From contig NZ_CAJHOA010000001.1 in the NCBI RefSeq assembly GCF_905120345.1, positions 714,582 to 778,581 of the forward strand: a stretch of 64,000 nucleotides of DNA, in the 5' to 3' direction. The position numbers were made by a program, and so were the translations under genes. The DNA is from Denitrificimonas caeni (lineage in GTDB: Bacteria > Pseudomonadota > Gammaproteobacteria > Pseudomonadales > Pseudomonadaceae). A model generated the notes under the pieces. The model was not told where the DNA came from. It ran no database searches and saw nothing but the letters and a program-made list of their open reading frames with translations. Below are positions 23,353-33,872 of this stretch, one piece after another; within the stretch, counting starts at the first letter, position 1; every line of letters starts with the position of its first letter.

Positions 23353-23379
23353 TAATCCTGATTAAATTACTCAGGATTA
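23353..23379. repeat. 9-bp inverted repeat upstream of the isc promoter
   Basis: TAATCCTGA (23353-23361) and TCAGGATTA (23371-23379) are perfect inverted copies with a 9-base spacer. The repeat abuts the IscR operator. There is no T-run after it on the minus strand, so it looks more like a dyad binding site than a cysE terminator. Confidence 0.55.
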
Positions 23380-23431
23380 AACAGGCAAACATTCTAACAG
23401 TCCGTAGCAAGTGTGCCCTCGCGCATACGGA

Positions 23432-24232
23432 TTACTTATCCGCGACCGATTCGCTATCGTTACCATCCACTAGCGGTCTTTCATCCGAGCAGGGAAAAGC
23501 TGTATCAGGCAACTCAGGCAGTTTCTTACCTTGATAATCACTGCCAAGCCTATGCATGGCATCGCACATATCTTCAAGACGCTCTTCAACTGCCTCTAAA
23601 TGATCAAGAATTTGACCAATTGAACGTGCAACTGGGTCAGGCATATCCTGACTCATACCATAAGCATCAAAGCCAAAACGCTCAGCCAACGCCTGTCGCT
23701 TTGCTTCTTGCTCATCAGTCGCCTTAACAATAATACGCCCTGGGATACCCACCGCAGTCGCACCGGCAGGCACAGCTTTAGTCACCACGGCATTCGAACC
23801 AATTTTAGCACCAGCACCCACAGTAAAAGGCCCCAGCACTTTAGCGCCTGCCCCGACTACCACACCATCCTCTAAAGTTGGGTGACGCTTACCTTTATTC
23901 CAGCTGGTGCCGCCTAAGGTAACGCCCTGATAGAGCGTCACATCGTCACCGACCTCTGCGGTTTCACCAATAACAATACCCATACCATGGTCAATAAAAA
24001 AACGACGACCAATTTTCGCGCCAGGGTGAATCTCAATACCGGTCAACCAGCGCCCCAAGTTGGACACCATTCGCGCCAGCCACTTCCAATTACGTACCCA
24101 CAAGCCATGCGCCAAACGATGCAACCAAACCGCATGCAAACCGGGGTAGCAGGTTAATACCTCAAAGGCATTACGTGCCGCTGGATCCCGTCGAAATACA
24201 CTTTGAATATCTTCACGAATACCTTTAAACAT
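23432..24232 (-). CDS. cysE: Serine O-acetyltransferase CysE
   Basis: CysE acetylates serine, the committed step to cysteine, and so feeds the sulfur donor used by IscS encoded just downstream. The product of about 266 residues has the left-handed beta-helix hexapeptide region ([39 protein letters not shown]) with the catalytic His of DHG. The ATG at 24232 has GAGGTGA at ideal spacing and overlaps the trmJ stop by 8 bases. The C-terminal extension after the hexapeptide domain is longer than in enteric CysE, as in Pseudomonas. Confidence 0.96.
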   Translation of the reverse strand: MFKGIREDIQSVFRRDPAARNAFEVLTCYPGLHAVWLHRLAHGLWVRNWKWLARMVSNLGRWLTGIEIHPGAKIGRRFFIDHGMGIVIGETAEVGDDVTLYQGVTLGGTSWNKGKRHPTLEDGVVVGAGAKVLGPFTVGAGAKIGSNAVVTKAVPAGATAVGIPGRIIVKATDEQEAKRQALAERFGFDAYGMSQDMPDPVARSIGQILDHLEAVEERLEDMCDAMHRLGSDYQGKKLPELPDTAFPCSDERPLVDGNDSESVADK

Positions 24233-25010
24233 GCTCACCTCGGCGTTGGATATGCTCACCACGTGCGGCTTTTTGCGTCTCGGTCAAAATACCACGTAAA
24301 ATATTTACTTCAGACTTCTTCAACTGACTGCGGGCAAAAATACGCCGCAGCCGCGCCATTAAATGCCGCGGTTTAGCCGGATCAAGAAAATCAATATCAA
24401 TCAACGTTTGCTGCAAATGCTGATAAAACATCTCTAAAGAGTCATGGGTCGCCGGCGCGGTGCCGAGCATTCCGGTCGCCTCAACTTCAGGCATGTGCGT
24501 CGGCTGATTGGTGTCTTGCAGCCATGCCATACGCACCTCATAACTCAACACTTGCACAGCGGTGGCAAGGTTTAAAGAGCTAAACTCTGGATCTGACGGA
24601 ATATGGATATGGTACTGACAGCGCTGCAACTCAGTATTGGTTAAACCGGCATACTCACGACCAAAGACCAAAGCAACTTCAGCCTGATGATCAGCCTGCC
24701 AGGTGTGTAGACAGGTCGCCGCCGCTTCGCGCGGATCAAGTAATGGCCAAGGAATACGTCGATCACGAGCACTGGTCCCCAAGACCACACTGCAGCCTTC
24801 AAGCGCTTCCTCTAGAGTCGCAACCACTCGCGCATTGTCTAAAATATCATCGGCACCCGCCGCTCGAGAATTCGCATCACGGTGTGGGTATTTCTCAGGG
24901 TCGACTAAGACTAAGGACTTAAGCCCCATGTTTTTCATCGCTCGGGCAGCACCACCAATATTGCCTGGGTGACTGGTGTTGACTAAAACCACGCGAATTT
25001 TTTCCAGCAC
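24225..25010 (-). CDS. trmJ: tRNA (cytidine/uridine-32-2'-O)-methyltransferase TrmJ
   Basis: A SPOUT-class methyltransferase acting on nucleotide 32 of several tRNAs. Family motifs: [20 protein letters not shown] at the N-terminus, [14 protein letters not shown] and the trefoil-knot [15 protein letters not shown]. The GTG at 25010 gives an [15 protein letters not shown] opening with GGAG upstream; a TTG four codons earlier is also in frame. It overlaps cysE, and the two genes share a transcript in Pseudomonas. Confidence 0.95.
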   Translation of the reverse strand: MLEKIRVVLVNTSHPGNIGGAARAMKNMGLKSLVLVDPEKYPHRDANSRAAGADDILDNARVVATLEEALEGCSVVLGTSARDRRIPWPLLDPREAAATCLHTWQADHQAEVALVFGREYAGLTNTELQRCQYHIHIPSDPEFSSLNLATAVQVLSYEVRMAWLQDTNQPTHMPEVEATGMLGTAPATHDSLEMFYQHLQQTLIDIDFLDPAKPRHLMARLRRIFARSQLKKSEVNILRGILTETQKAARGEHIQRRGEHV

Positions 25011-25175
25011 AAGGCTCTCCAAGGTTCTATCTAAAGACAGGTTATTAAAGCAAAGAACACAAGCTTACCGAAGCCTCTGCAATCACGCCACGAAAAAGAA
25101 CCCTACTGGCGAACACATATACTTTAGTTTCTGTTAGAATTTATATTCTTCTTTAACAACCTCCGGTGACTTTTC

Positions 25176-25988
25176 ATGCAGCCTATGCTGAATATCGCGC
25201 TGCGCGCTGCTCGTAGCGCGGGTGAATTAATTGTACGTTCGATTGAACGCTTAGACACGATCTCGGCTAGCGAGAAAGACGCAAAAGATTTCGTCACCGA
25301 GATTGATCGTGCAGCTGAACAAGCCATTGTTACGGCAATTCTTAAAGCCCATCCTGATCACGGCATTAACGCTCAAGCAAGTGGTCGCATTGCCGGTCAA
25401 GGTGAAGGCGCTGATTATGAGTGGATTATTGACCCTCTCAACGGCACAACAAACTTCACTCGCGGCGTACCCCATTTTGCTGTAAGCATCGCCTGCAAAT
25501 ATCGCGGCCGTGTTGAGCACGCAGTAATCATTGACCCTGTTCGTCAAGAAGAATTTACTGCAAGCCGCGGTCGTGGCGCAGCCTTTAACGGTCGCCGTAT
25601 GCGCGTCAGCAAACGCAAAACCCTTGATAACGCACTATTAGCGACCGGCTTTCCATTTCATGAAGGCCAACTTGAACACATGGACAACTATATATCTATG
25701 TTCAAAGATCTCGCAGTGCAGTCGGCCGGCATTCGCAGCGCGGGCACCGCAAGCTTAGACTTAGCCTATGTTGCAGCAGGCCGTTATGACGCGTGCTGGC
25801 AACACGGTTTATCCGAGTCAGATATCGCCGCAGGTGCTTTATTAATTCAAGAAGCCGGCGGCCTGATCAGTGACTTCAATGGCGGTTACGACTTTTTAGA
25901 CGGCGGCCACGTTGTTGCAGGCGGCCCAAAATGCTTTAAAGCGGTTCTAACTACGATTCAACCTTTTATACCAAGAAGTTTTAAGTAA
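25176..25988 (+). CDS. suhB: SuhB-like inositol monophosphatase family protein with altered metal site
   Basis: The 270-residue protein aligns along its whole length with SuhB, the inositol-1-phosphatase homologue that also takes part in Nus-factor control of rRNA transcription. The opening (MQPMLNIALRAARSAGELI), VTEIDRAAE, HFAVSIACKY and the C-terminal KCFKAVLTTIQP are conserved. The catalytic site is not. The usual E-E-S-G at residues 67-70 reads Q-A-S-G, and the D-P-L-D-G-T motif reads D-P-L-N-G-T, so the equivalents of E. coli Glu67 and Asp87 are lost. The residue before the later metal aspartate is Ser instead of Trp (SESDIAAG). Asp86 (E. coli Asp84) and the later Asp remain. The gene is divergent from trmJ and followed by a strong terminator, as in Pseudomonas. 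Phosphatase activity is doubtful; the RNA-related role may remain. Confidence 0.93.
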   Translation: MQPMLNIALRAARSAGELIVRSIERLDTISASEKDAKDFVTEIDRAAEQAIVTAILKAHPDHGINAQASGRIAGQGEGADYEWIIDPLNGTTNFTRGVPHFAVSIACKYRGRVEHAVIIDPVRQEEFTASRGRGAAFNGRRMRVSKRKTLDNALLATGFPFHEGQLEHMDNYISMFKDLAVQSAGIRSAGTASLDLAYVAAGRYDACWQHGLSESDIAAGALLIQEAGGLISDFNGGYDFLDGGHVVAGGPKCFKAVLTTIQPFIPRSFK

Positions 25989-26011
25989 GCCAGCGCTTAT
26001 TTGCTGCTCAC

Positions 26012-26040
26012 AAAAAAGCGCCCTTCTAGGCGCTTTTTTT
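26012..26040 (+). terminator. Terminator between suhB and the glycine-zipper gene
   Basis: AAAAAAGCGCC, loop CTTCTA, then GGCGCTTTTTTT. The A-run on one side and T-run on the other suit termination of the convergent suhB and 26071-26610 transcripts in both directions. Confidence 0.9.
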
Positions 26041-26070
26041 ATTTCAATTCAACGTTTGATGTCAGACCAA

Positions 26071-26610
26071 TTAACGCACAACCTGCGATAAAATAACGCG
26101 GCCTTGCTCATCCAGCTCCAAGCGACGCCCTGGATCATCATCCATGCGCACGGTACGAACTTTACCATCTAACTCATAACTGACATCATAACCGGCAACT
26201 TTTTCACTGATGTCGTATTCCGTATTGCAACGGCGCTCAGTGGTTGTGTAGGTATTGTTCTGCTGTAGATGCTCTTGGGTTTTATTACCCGCATAGCCAC
26301 CACCCACAGCGCCTGCAACAGTCGCTACTTTTTTACCATTACCACCACCCACTTGGTTACCTAGCAGACCACCGACGACTGCACCCACCGCGGTACCAAC
26401 AACACGATTACTATCTTTAATCGGTTTACGCTTGGTGACCGTCACATCGCGACATTCTTGACGTGGTGTTTTCACGGTTTCTTTAATTGGCTTAACAGCT
26501 ACAACTTCTGCGTAGCTCGGTCCACTCATCATATTGTAGGTGGCATAACCACCCGTGGCCGTCACAGCAACTGCACCCAACACACTACCAATCAACATTG
26601 ACTTATTCAT
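26071..26610 (-). CDS. Glycine zipper 2TM domain protein (17 kDa surface antigen-like)
   Basis: A 179-residue envelope protein. Residues about 4-26 form an N-terminal hydrophobic signal or anchor, and residues about 68-110 form a glycine zipper of two G-rich hydrophobic segments (VVGTAVGAVVGGLLGNQVGG and VATVAGAVGGGYAGN). The C-terminal half is polar with two cysteines (ERRCNTEYD, and RQECRD before the zipper) and may be periplasmic. The same kind of gene lies between suhB and secF in Pseudomonas. The function is unknown; related proteins (SlyB, Rickettsia 17 kDa antigen) are outer-membrane associated. Confidence 0.85.
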   Translation of the reverse strand: MNKSMLIGSVLGAVAVTATGGYATYNMMSGPSYAEVVAVKPIKETVKTPRQECRDVTVTKRKPIKDSNRVVGTAVGAVVGGLLGNQVGGGNGKKVATVAGAVGGGYAGNKTQEHLQQNNTYTTTERRCNTEYDISEKVAGYDVSYELDGKVRTVRMDDDPGRRLELDEQGRVILSQVVR

Positions 26611-26655
26611 TCTATACTTCTCTCAAGCAACTGTTAGTCACAAAGTATTAGAAAG

Positions 26656-26692
26656 CAAAAAGCCGTGCAAGTTCATACCTGCACGGCTTTTA
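26656..26692 (-). terminator. Terminator after secF
   Basis: On the minus strand AGCCGTGCA and TGCACGGCT form a 9-bp stem followed by TTTTTGC. It ends the yajC-secD-secF transcript before the glycine-zipper gene. Confidence 0.87.
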
Positions 26693-26714
26693 ATCGTATA
26701 AATACGTAATTCGA

Positions 26715-27623
26715 TTAGGGCGTTTCATCCACCTCTTCAGTACTCACTGGCGGTATCAAATCTTCTACCGTCAGATTCAGCCAAATCAAGAAAATACTGG
26801 CGATATACACAGAGGAATAGGTACCTGCGGTAATCCCAATAAACAACGCAAACGCGAAGCCCCATAGGTTATCACCACCAAACACCAGCAATGCGCCCAC
26901 CGCCAATAATGTGGAAATCGACGTTGCCAAGGTACGCAATAGTGTTTGCGTGGTAGAAATATTGATATTGTCGATCAATGGCGTATTACGTAAGAAACGG
27001 AAGTTCTCACGAATACGGTCAAACACCACAATTGTGTCGTTAAGCGAGTAGCCAATAATTGCCAAAATCGCAGCCAATACAGTCAGGTCAAACGTAAACT
27101 GAAAGTATGAGAACACGCCCAAAGTGATAATCACATCATGGAACAAGCCAACAATCGCACCGACACCAAATTTCCACTGAAAACGAAAACCCAGATACAG
27201 CATGATTCCAGCTAAGGCCAGCAACATGCCTAAACCACCTTGGTCACGCAACTCCTCTCCCACCGCAGGACCAACGAACTCAACACGCTTAACGGTTACT
27301 TGACTCGCCGCGTCTTGACGTAATACCTGCGCCACTTGATTGCCCAAATCCGGATCATCACCAGGCATACGTACTAGCACATCATTGACCGCACCAAAGC
27401 TCTGCACGACGGCGTCAGGGTAACCACCACCTTGTAACTGACTGCGAATTTTATTTAAGTCGGCCGCTTGCTCATAATTGAGTTCAATTAGCGTACCGCC
27501 AGTGAAGTCCAAGCCAAAGTTAAGACCTTTAACAGCTAAGCTGCCAAACGAGGCTAGAACCATTATCAAGCTGAAGGCAAACGCTATATAGCGTGCGCCC
27601 ATAAAGTTAATTACACGTTTCAT
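26715..27623 (-). CDS. secF: Protein translocase subunit SecF
   Basis: SecF, with SecD, uses the proton gradient to complete protein export through SecYEG. The protein (about 302 residues) has six membrane helices and the family segments LNFGLDFTGGTLIEL and YSLNDTIVVFDRIREN. The start at 27623 gives MKRVINFMGARY with an upstream GGATG; 16 further open codons overlap the secD end and are unlikely. secD lies 13 bases upstream. Confidence 0.97.
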   Translation of the reverse strand: MKRVINFMGARYIAFAFSLIMVLASFGSLAVKGLNFGLDFTGGTLIELNYEQAADLNKIRSQLQGGGYPDAVVQSFGAVNDVLVRMPGDDPDLGNQVAQVLRQDAASQVTVKRVEFVGPAVGEELRDQGGLGMLLALAGIMLYLGFRFQWKFGVGAIVGLFHDVIITLGVFSYFQFTFDLTVLAAILAIIGYSLNDTIVVFDRIRENFRFLRNTPLIDNINISTTQTLLRTLATSISTLLAVGALLVFGGDNLWGFAFALFIGITAGTYSSVYIASIFLIWLNLTVEDLIPPVSTEEVDETP

Positions 27624-27636
27624 GCTAGCCACATCC

Positions 27637-29499
27637 TTAAATCCACAACTTCTTGAGGTCACGGCCACCATAAATCAGGTTAACCATGGCACGTGTCACC
27701 ATAATTGCAGTGAACATTGAAGTAATAATGCCCAGCGATAAGGTCACAGCAAAGCCTTTAATTGGACCGGTCCCCATTGCAAACAGGATCGCACCGACCA
27801 AAAGCGTTGTTAAGTTACCGTCAATAATAGCTGAGTAGGCTTTATCAAAACCTTCATGAATAGCGCGCTGTACCGACATGCCATTGGCAATTTCTTCACG
27901 AATCCGCGAGAAAATCAGCACGTTCGCATCCACCGCCATACCCATGGTCAAAACGATACCGGCGATACCCGGCAAGGTTAATGTTGCACCAAGCAGTGAC
28001 ATCATCGCCAACAAGTTGACCATATTCAGACTCAGTGCCACTGTCGCCAGCAGGCCAAAGGCTTTGTAGATCAAGACAATAAAGATCGCGACAAACAAGA
28101 AGCCCCATAGTGCCGCTTGTACACCGAGCTGAATATTCTCAGCACCGAGACTTGGGCCAATGGTGCGTTCTTCAGCAAAGTACATCGGTGCCGCTAAACC
28201 ACCGGCACGCAATAACAGCGCCAGCTCAGACGATTCGCCTTGACCATCCAGACCGGTAATCCGAAACTGGCTGCCGAGCGCCGACTGAATCGTCGCTAAG
28301 CTAATCACGCGTTTTTCTTCTTTAAAGGTCTGTACTGCAACTTCTTTTTCGACACCATCAACCATCTCACGCACATAGCGCGTGGTGGGTCGTTGTTCGA
28401 TAAAGATAACGGCCATACTGCTGCCGATATCATTACGCGTAGCTCGATTCATCAGTTCGCCACCGTGACCATCCAAACGGATATTCACTTGTGGTCGACC
28501 ATTTTCATCGTAGCTGGCCTGTGCATCAGTCACCTGATCGCCAGTGATAATCACACTACGCTCAAGCGCTACAGGCGCACGACCTTCCTCACGGAACTCA
28601 TACATCTCTGTGGTTGCACGGGGCGCATCTGCCGCAGCAGCTAAACGGAACTCAAGGTTGGCCGTTTTACCCAAAATACGCTTAGCTTCTGCAGTATCTT
28701 GTACACCAGGTAACTCTACGACAATACGGTTAGCACCTTGGCGCTGTACCAGCGGCTCAGCAACACCCAACTCATTGACGCGGTTACGCACCGTGGTTAA
28801 GTTTTGCTTAATTGAGTACTCTCGAATTTCGGTAATTTTCGCTGGCAACAAGACTAAGCGCAGTACCGGCTTATCATTACGCTCAGCAGTAGTCATTTCA
28901 AAATCAGCAAAATCTTTACGAATCAAGGCTCGTGCTTGAGTTAAAGTCGCGGTATCGTCAAAACCAAGCTGAATACCATTCTCAATACTTGGCAAGCTGC
29001 GATAACGGACACGCTCTTTACGCAAAATAGTCTTTACTTCGCTTTCGTGCACTTTAATACGTGCAGAAATAGCTTTTTCCATATCCACTTCAAGTAAGAA
29101 GTGCACACCACCGGATAAGTCGAGACCGAGCTTCATCGGGTTGGCCCCAAGGCTACGTAACCATTGAGGCGTCGTTGCTGCAAGATTCAATGCAACAACA
29201 TACTCATCACCCAAGGCTTTACGTACGACATCTTTAGCCGGCAACTGATCATCACGGCGCAATAACCGCACCAATCCGCCACGTGTTTCTAAGGCTGCAC
29301 TCTTAACGTCAATCCCAGCCGCTGTTAACGCAGCGGTAGCACGATCCAGATCAGCTTGTTCAATCTGTAATGCACTGCTAGCACCGGTCACTTGAATCGC
29401 CGGATCATCTGGATAGAGGTTAGGCGCAGAGTAAATAAAACTGATGGATAGAATCGCTACAATCAGCAGATACTTCCATAAAGGATACTTGTTGAGCAT
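27637..29499 (-). CDS. secD: Protein translocase subunit SecD
   Basis: A 620-residue SecD with an N-terminal membrane helix, a large periplasmic P1 domain (residues about 30-440) and five C-terminal membrane helices. Signatures include MKLGLDLSGGVHFLLEVDM, RVNELGVAEPLVQRQGANR and GMAVDANVLIFSRIREE, where the DAN aspartate is part of the proton path. Gene order yajC-secD-secF is standard. Confidence 0.97.
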   Translation of the reverse strand: MLNKYPLWKYLLIVAILSISFIYSAPNLYPDDPAIQVTGASSALQIEQADLDRATAALTAAGIDVKSAALETRGGLVRLLRRDDQLPAKDVVRKALGDEYVVALNLAATTPQWLRSLGANPMKLGLDLSGGVHFLLEVDMEKAISARIKVHESEVKTILRKERVRYRSLPSIENGIQLGFDDTATLTQARALIRKDFADFEMTTAERNDKPVLRLVLLPAKITEIREYSIKQNLTTVRNRVNELGVAEPLVQRQGANRIVVELPGVQDTAEAKRILGKTANLEFRLAAAADAPRATTEMYEFREEGRAPVALERSVIITGDQVTDAQASYDENGRPQVNIRLDGHGGELMNRATRNDIGSSMAVIFIEQRPTTRYVREMVDGVEKEVAVQTFKEEKRVISLATIQSALGSQFRITGLDGQGESSELALLLRAGGLAAPMYFAEERTIGPSLGAENIQLGVQAALWGFLFVAIFIVLIYKAFGLLATVALSLNMVNLLAMMSLLGATLTLPGIAGIVLTMGMAVDANVLIFSRIREEIANGMSVQRAIHEGFDKAYSAIIDGNLTTLLVGAILFAMGTGPIKGFAVTLSLGIITSMFTAIMVTRAMVNLIYGGRDLKKLWI

Positions 29500-29629
29500 G
29501 ACACCGCCCGCTTATATGGCCACAATAAATACGGCCAAAACTAATTGAATATAACGCAAATCGGGCAGTGCAGCTCAAAGGTTGATAACGAGTCACCTTT
29601 GAGCGCAACCGCCCGTCACAAAAAACTGT

Positions 29630-29968
29630 TTAAATAGCTTTTAAAGTGCCTTTTGGCAATGCTGCGATCACTGCACTTTTTTGAATTTTTAACTCAACAG
29701 TATCTGAAGCTTCAATCACTAAAAAGTCATCAGCTACTTTAATCACTTTTCCAGCAATGCCACCACTGGTCACAACTTCATCACCTTTTTGCAAACCGCC
29801 GACCAAGTTGCGATGCTCTTTGGCACGCTTAGCCTGTGGACGCCAGATCATCAGGTAGAAAATCACCAAAAAACCAGCTAGCAAAATAAACTGCATGTAC
29901 TCGCCACCTGGAGGTGCGCCAGCAGCAGTGTCAGCATAAGCAGCAGAAATAAAGAAACTCATGAACAA
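29630..29968 (-). CDS. yajC: SecDF-associated membrane protein YajC
   Basis: A 112-residue single-pass membrane protein with the YajC signature FYLMIWRPQAKRAKEH after the helix and a small C-terminal domain (GDEVVTSGGIAGKV). It associates with SecDF. A 130-base spacer separates it from secD. A glycine-rich N-terminus precedes the helix, as in Pseudomonas homologues. Confidence 0.95.
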   Translation of the reverse strand: MFMSFFISAAYADTAAGAPPGGEYMQFILLAGFLVIFYLMIWRPQAKRAKEHRNLVGGLQKGDEVVTSGGIAGKVIKVADDFLVIEASDTVELKIQKSAVIAALPKGTLKAI

Positions 29969-30000
29969 CTCCCATTACATAAAGACATTAGTGTCCGTTA

Positions 30001-31128
<1,128 letters not shown>

Positions 31129-32175
31129 TTACTCCTTAGGGCTGCGCGGCTGTGGATTGCGCGTAATAAACATGGCATCGCCATAACTGAAGAAACGATA
31201 ACGCTGCTCGACGGCACTGCGATAAGCATTCATGGTCTCTGGATAGCCAGCAAAGGCCGCAACCAGCATTAGCAACGTTGATTCGGATAAGTGAAAATTA
31301 GTGACCAATGCATCAACCACATGAAATGGACGCCCGGGGAATAAAAAGATATCGGTTTCGCCAGCAAAGACCTGAATTTCGCCTGTTGCTTGCGCGGCGC
31401 TCTCTAACGAACGCACACTGGTCGTACCCACCGCAATGACACGCCCACCACGCGCTTTACAGGCAGCAACCGCATCAACCACGTCCGGCGAGACCTGCAG
31501 CCACTCATGGTGCATCTGATGATCTTCTAGACGCTCAACACGTACCGGCTGGAAGGTTCCTGCTCCCACATGCAAGGTCACAAAGGCTGTTTCTACACCG
31601 AGCTCACGAATGCTGGCCAACATCGGATCATCGAAATGCAGTCCAGCAGTTGGCGCCGCAACAGCACCAGCGTGCTCGGCATACACAGTTTGATAACGCT
31701 CACGATCATCTATCTCATCGGCGCGCTCCATATAAGGAGGCAACGGCATATGACCAATACGCTCAAGCAGCGGCAATACTGGCTCAGAAAATTGCCATTC
31801 AAAGAGACTGTCGTGACGCGCTAATAAAGTTGCTTGCGCACCATCGTCCAGCTTAATGGTGCTGCCGACCTTCGGCGCTTTACTAGCACGGACATGTGCC
31901 AGCACGCGATCGCTATCCAATACACGTTCAACTAACACCTCAAGTTTGCCGCCGGTGGCTTTTTTAGCAAACAAGCGCGCCGGTATCACTCGGGTATCGT
32001 TAAACACCATTAAATCGCCAGGGCGTAGATAGCTGAGCAGATCTGTAAAGTGTTGATGGGCAATCGCACCGCTCGGTCCGTCCAACACCAGCAAACGACT
32101 GGATCGGCGTTCAGCCAGTGGGTATCGAGCAATCAGCTCATCAGGTAAGTCAAATTGGAAGTGTGCAACGCGCAT
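31129..32175 (-). CDS. queA: S-adenosylmethionine:tRNA ribosyltransferase-isomerase QueA
   Basis: QueA transfers the ribosyl group of SAM to preQ1-tRNA to make epoxyqueuosine. Family segments include [20 protein letters not shown] near the start, [30 protein letters not shown] and [19 protein letters not shown]. The ATG at 32175 gives the conserved [14 protein letters not shown] opening and 348 residues; 36 further codons are open upstream but run into the tRNA leader. Confidence 0.97.
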   Translation of the reverse strand: MRVAHFQFDLPDELIARYPLAERRSSRLLVLDGPSGAIAHQHFTDLLSYLRPGDLMVFNDTRVIPARLFAKKATGGKLEVLVERVLDSDRVLAHVRASKAPKVGSTIKLDDGAQATLLARHDSLFEWQFSEPVLPLLERIGHMPLPPYMERADEIDDRERYQTVYAEHAGAVAAPTAGLHFDDPMLASIRELGVETAFVTLHVGAGTFQPVRVERLEDHQMHHEWLQVSPDVVDAVAACKARGGRVIAVGTTSVRSLESAAQATGEIQVFAGETDIFLFPGRPFHVVDALVTNFHLSESTLLMLVAAFAGYPETMNAYRSAVEQRYRFFSYGDAMFITRNPQPRSPKE

Positions 32176-32283
32176 AATAGTGGTCGTTAATAATGAGGAT
32201 GCAAAGCTTAACGGAAATATTTGCATCTGACCATGCGAAATCATTTGACCGATGTGCAAACCCTCTCTATAATCTCGCGCCAT

Positions 32284-32370
32284 GCCTCGGTGGCGGAATT
32301 GGTAGACGCAGTGGATTCAAAATCCACCGTTGGTAACAACGTGGGAGTTCGATTCTCCCCCGAGGCACCA
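32284..32370 (+). tRNA. tRNA-Leu (anticodon CAA)
   Basis: An 87-base class II tRNA with encoded CCA. The acceptor stem GCCTCGG pairs with CCGAGGC at 32360-32366. The anticodon arm is GTGGA-TTCAAAA-TCCAC, giving anticodon CAA, which reads UUG. The variable arm (CGTTGGTAACAACG) and T arm (GGGAGTTCGATTCTCCC) are complete. It is divergent from queA and marks the right end of the PA3797-PA3824-like block. Confidence 0.97.
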
Positions 32371-32378
32371 ATTTCTTT

Positions 32379-32411
32379 AGCCCTTAAGTCTTCGGACTTA
32401 GGGGCTTTTTT
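32379..32411 (+). terminator. Terminator after tRNA-Leu
   Basis: AGCCCTTAAGTC, loop TTCG, then GACTTAGGGGCT (one G-U pair) and a T-run. It begins nine bases after the tRNA 3' end. Confidence 0.88.
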
Positions 32412-32573
32412 ATGTCTATAATTTAGCCTTAATAATCATTTCATCATAAAAAAGTAAAACCCTTTACGCCTCACACGCAAAACATGTGTACGGCCAAGTC
32501 AGCCCTTCCTTGATTGTACTGACGCAAAAATTTGACACTCCCCGCGCTCCTAACGCTTAATCTTTATTAATAA

Positions 32574-33167
<594 letters not shown>

Positions 33168-33252
33168 GCCTACTAATAGAGAAACCACGGACTCTCAACT
33201 ACCATTCAGAAAAACTCATGTGCCGCTTTTATTTAATGGAATGCGCTCTGAT

Positions 33253-33786
33253 ATGACACCTCATTGCATCTTGACTGCTTGGCATACGCACGAACACGAA
33301 CTGCGCGCTTTTCTATTGGTGCGCATCGGAAATCAACATGAGGTTGATGATGCACTTCAAGAACTCTTCTTGAAATTGACGCGACAAGGCGATGCGTTCT
33401 GCGCGGTGAAAAACCCCAGAGCGTGGTTATTTCGTGTCACGCGTAACTTTTTAATCGATCACTTACGCACCGCAAAAACCTTTGTTGAGCTTGATCCTAA
33501 TGTAGCCCTACCGCTCAATAACGACGAGCCATCTGCCATTATCAAATTAGAAGCCTGCTTGCTACGCAATCTAACAGAACTCCCAGATGAGGATAAAAGC
33601 GTTATCGAGCAATGCGATCTACAGGGTCAAACCCAAAAGCATTACGCACAACAACATAGCCTATCCCTCAGCGCAGTAAAATCCCGCCTACTTCGTGCTC
33701 GCAAACGCTTAAAAGCACAAATCATCGTGAATTGCCAAGTTCAGTTTGATGAAAACGGCAACGTTTGCTGTCACGTACCTCGCTAA
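33253..33786 (+). CDS. ECF RNA polymerase sigma factor, SigZ-like
   Basis: A sigma-70 family factor of about 177 residues with region 2 (VDDALQELFLKL, NPRAWLFRVTRNFLIDHLR) and region 4 (YAQQHSLSLSAVKSRLLRAR) but no region 1 or 3, typical of ECF factors. The C-terminal tail CQVQFDENGNVCCHVPR, with three cysteines, is a SigZ-type feature and may be redox- or metal-sensitive. The frame is open from an ATG at 33151 that overlaps the ubiquitin-like gene by 17 bases; ATGs at 33241 and 33253 are alternatives, and 33253 gives the family length. No anti-sigma gene follows. It probably drives the permease and thioredoxin genes downstream. Confidence 0.87.
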   Translation: MTPHCILTAWHTHEHELRAFLLVRIGNQHEVDDALQELFLKLTRQGDAFCAVKNPRAWLFRVTRNFLIDHLRTAKTFVELDPNVALPLNNDEPSAIIKLEACLLRNLTELPDEDKSVIEQCDLQGQTQKHYAQQHSLSLSAVKSRLLRARKRLKAQIIVNCQVQFDENGNVCCHVPR

Positions 33787-33798
33787 ATAATAATTTAC

Positions 33799-33825
33799 TG
33801 CATCCTTTTCGCCCTGTGTTCGTCT
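33799..33825 (+). promoter_or_regulatory. Candidate ECF-type promoter upstream of the permease gene
   Basis: TGCATCC at 33799-33805 and CGTCT at 33821-33825 are separated by 15 bases. CGTC is a common -10 core for ECF sigma factors, and the pair lies between the sigma gene and its likely target. I did not find the same pair upstream of the ubiquitin-like gene, so this is only a candidate. Confidence 0.4.
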
Positions 33826-33872
33826 GCATAACAGAAGTACGTTAACTGTTACCTCTTTCAAGGAGCGTTTAG

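Noticed and set aside
25023..25175. Promoters in the trmJ-suhB divergent region
   Set aside because: Several TA-rich boxes exist but no -35/-10 pair with good spacing could be chosen.
32221..32421. Open frame across the tRNA-Leu gene
   Set aside because: It overlaps a complete tRNA and its terminator.
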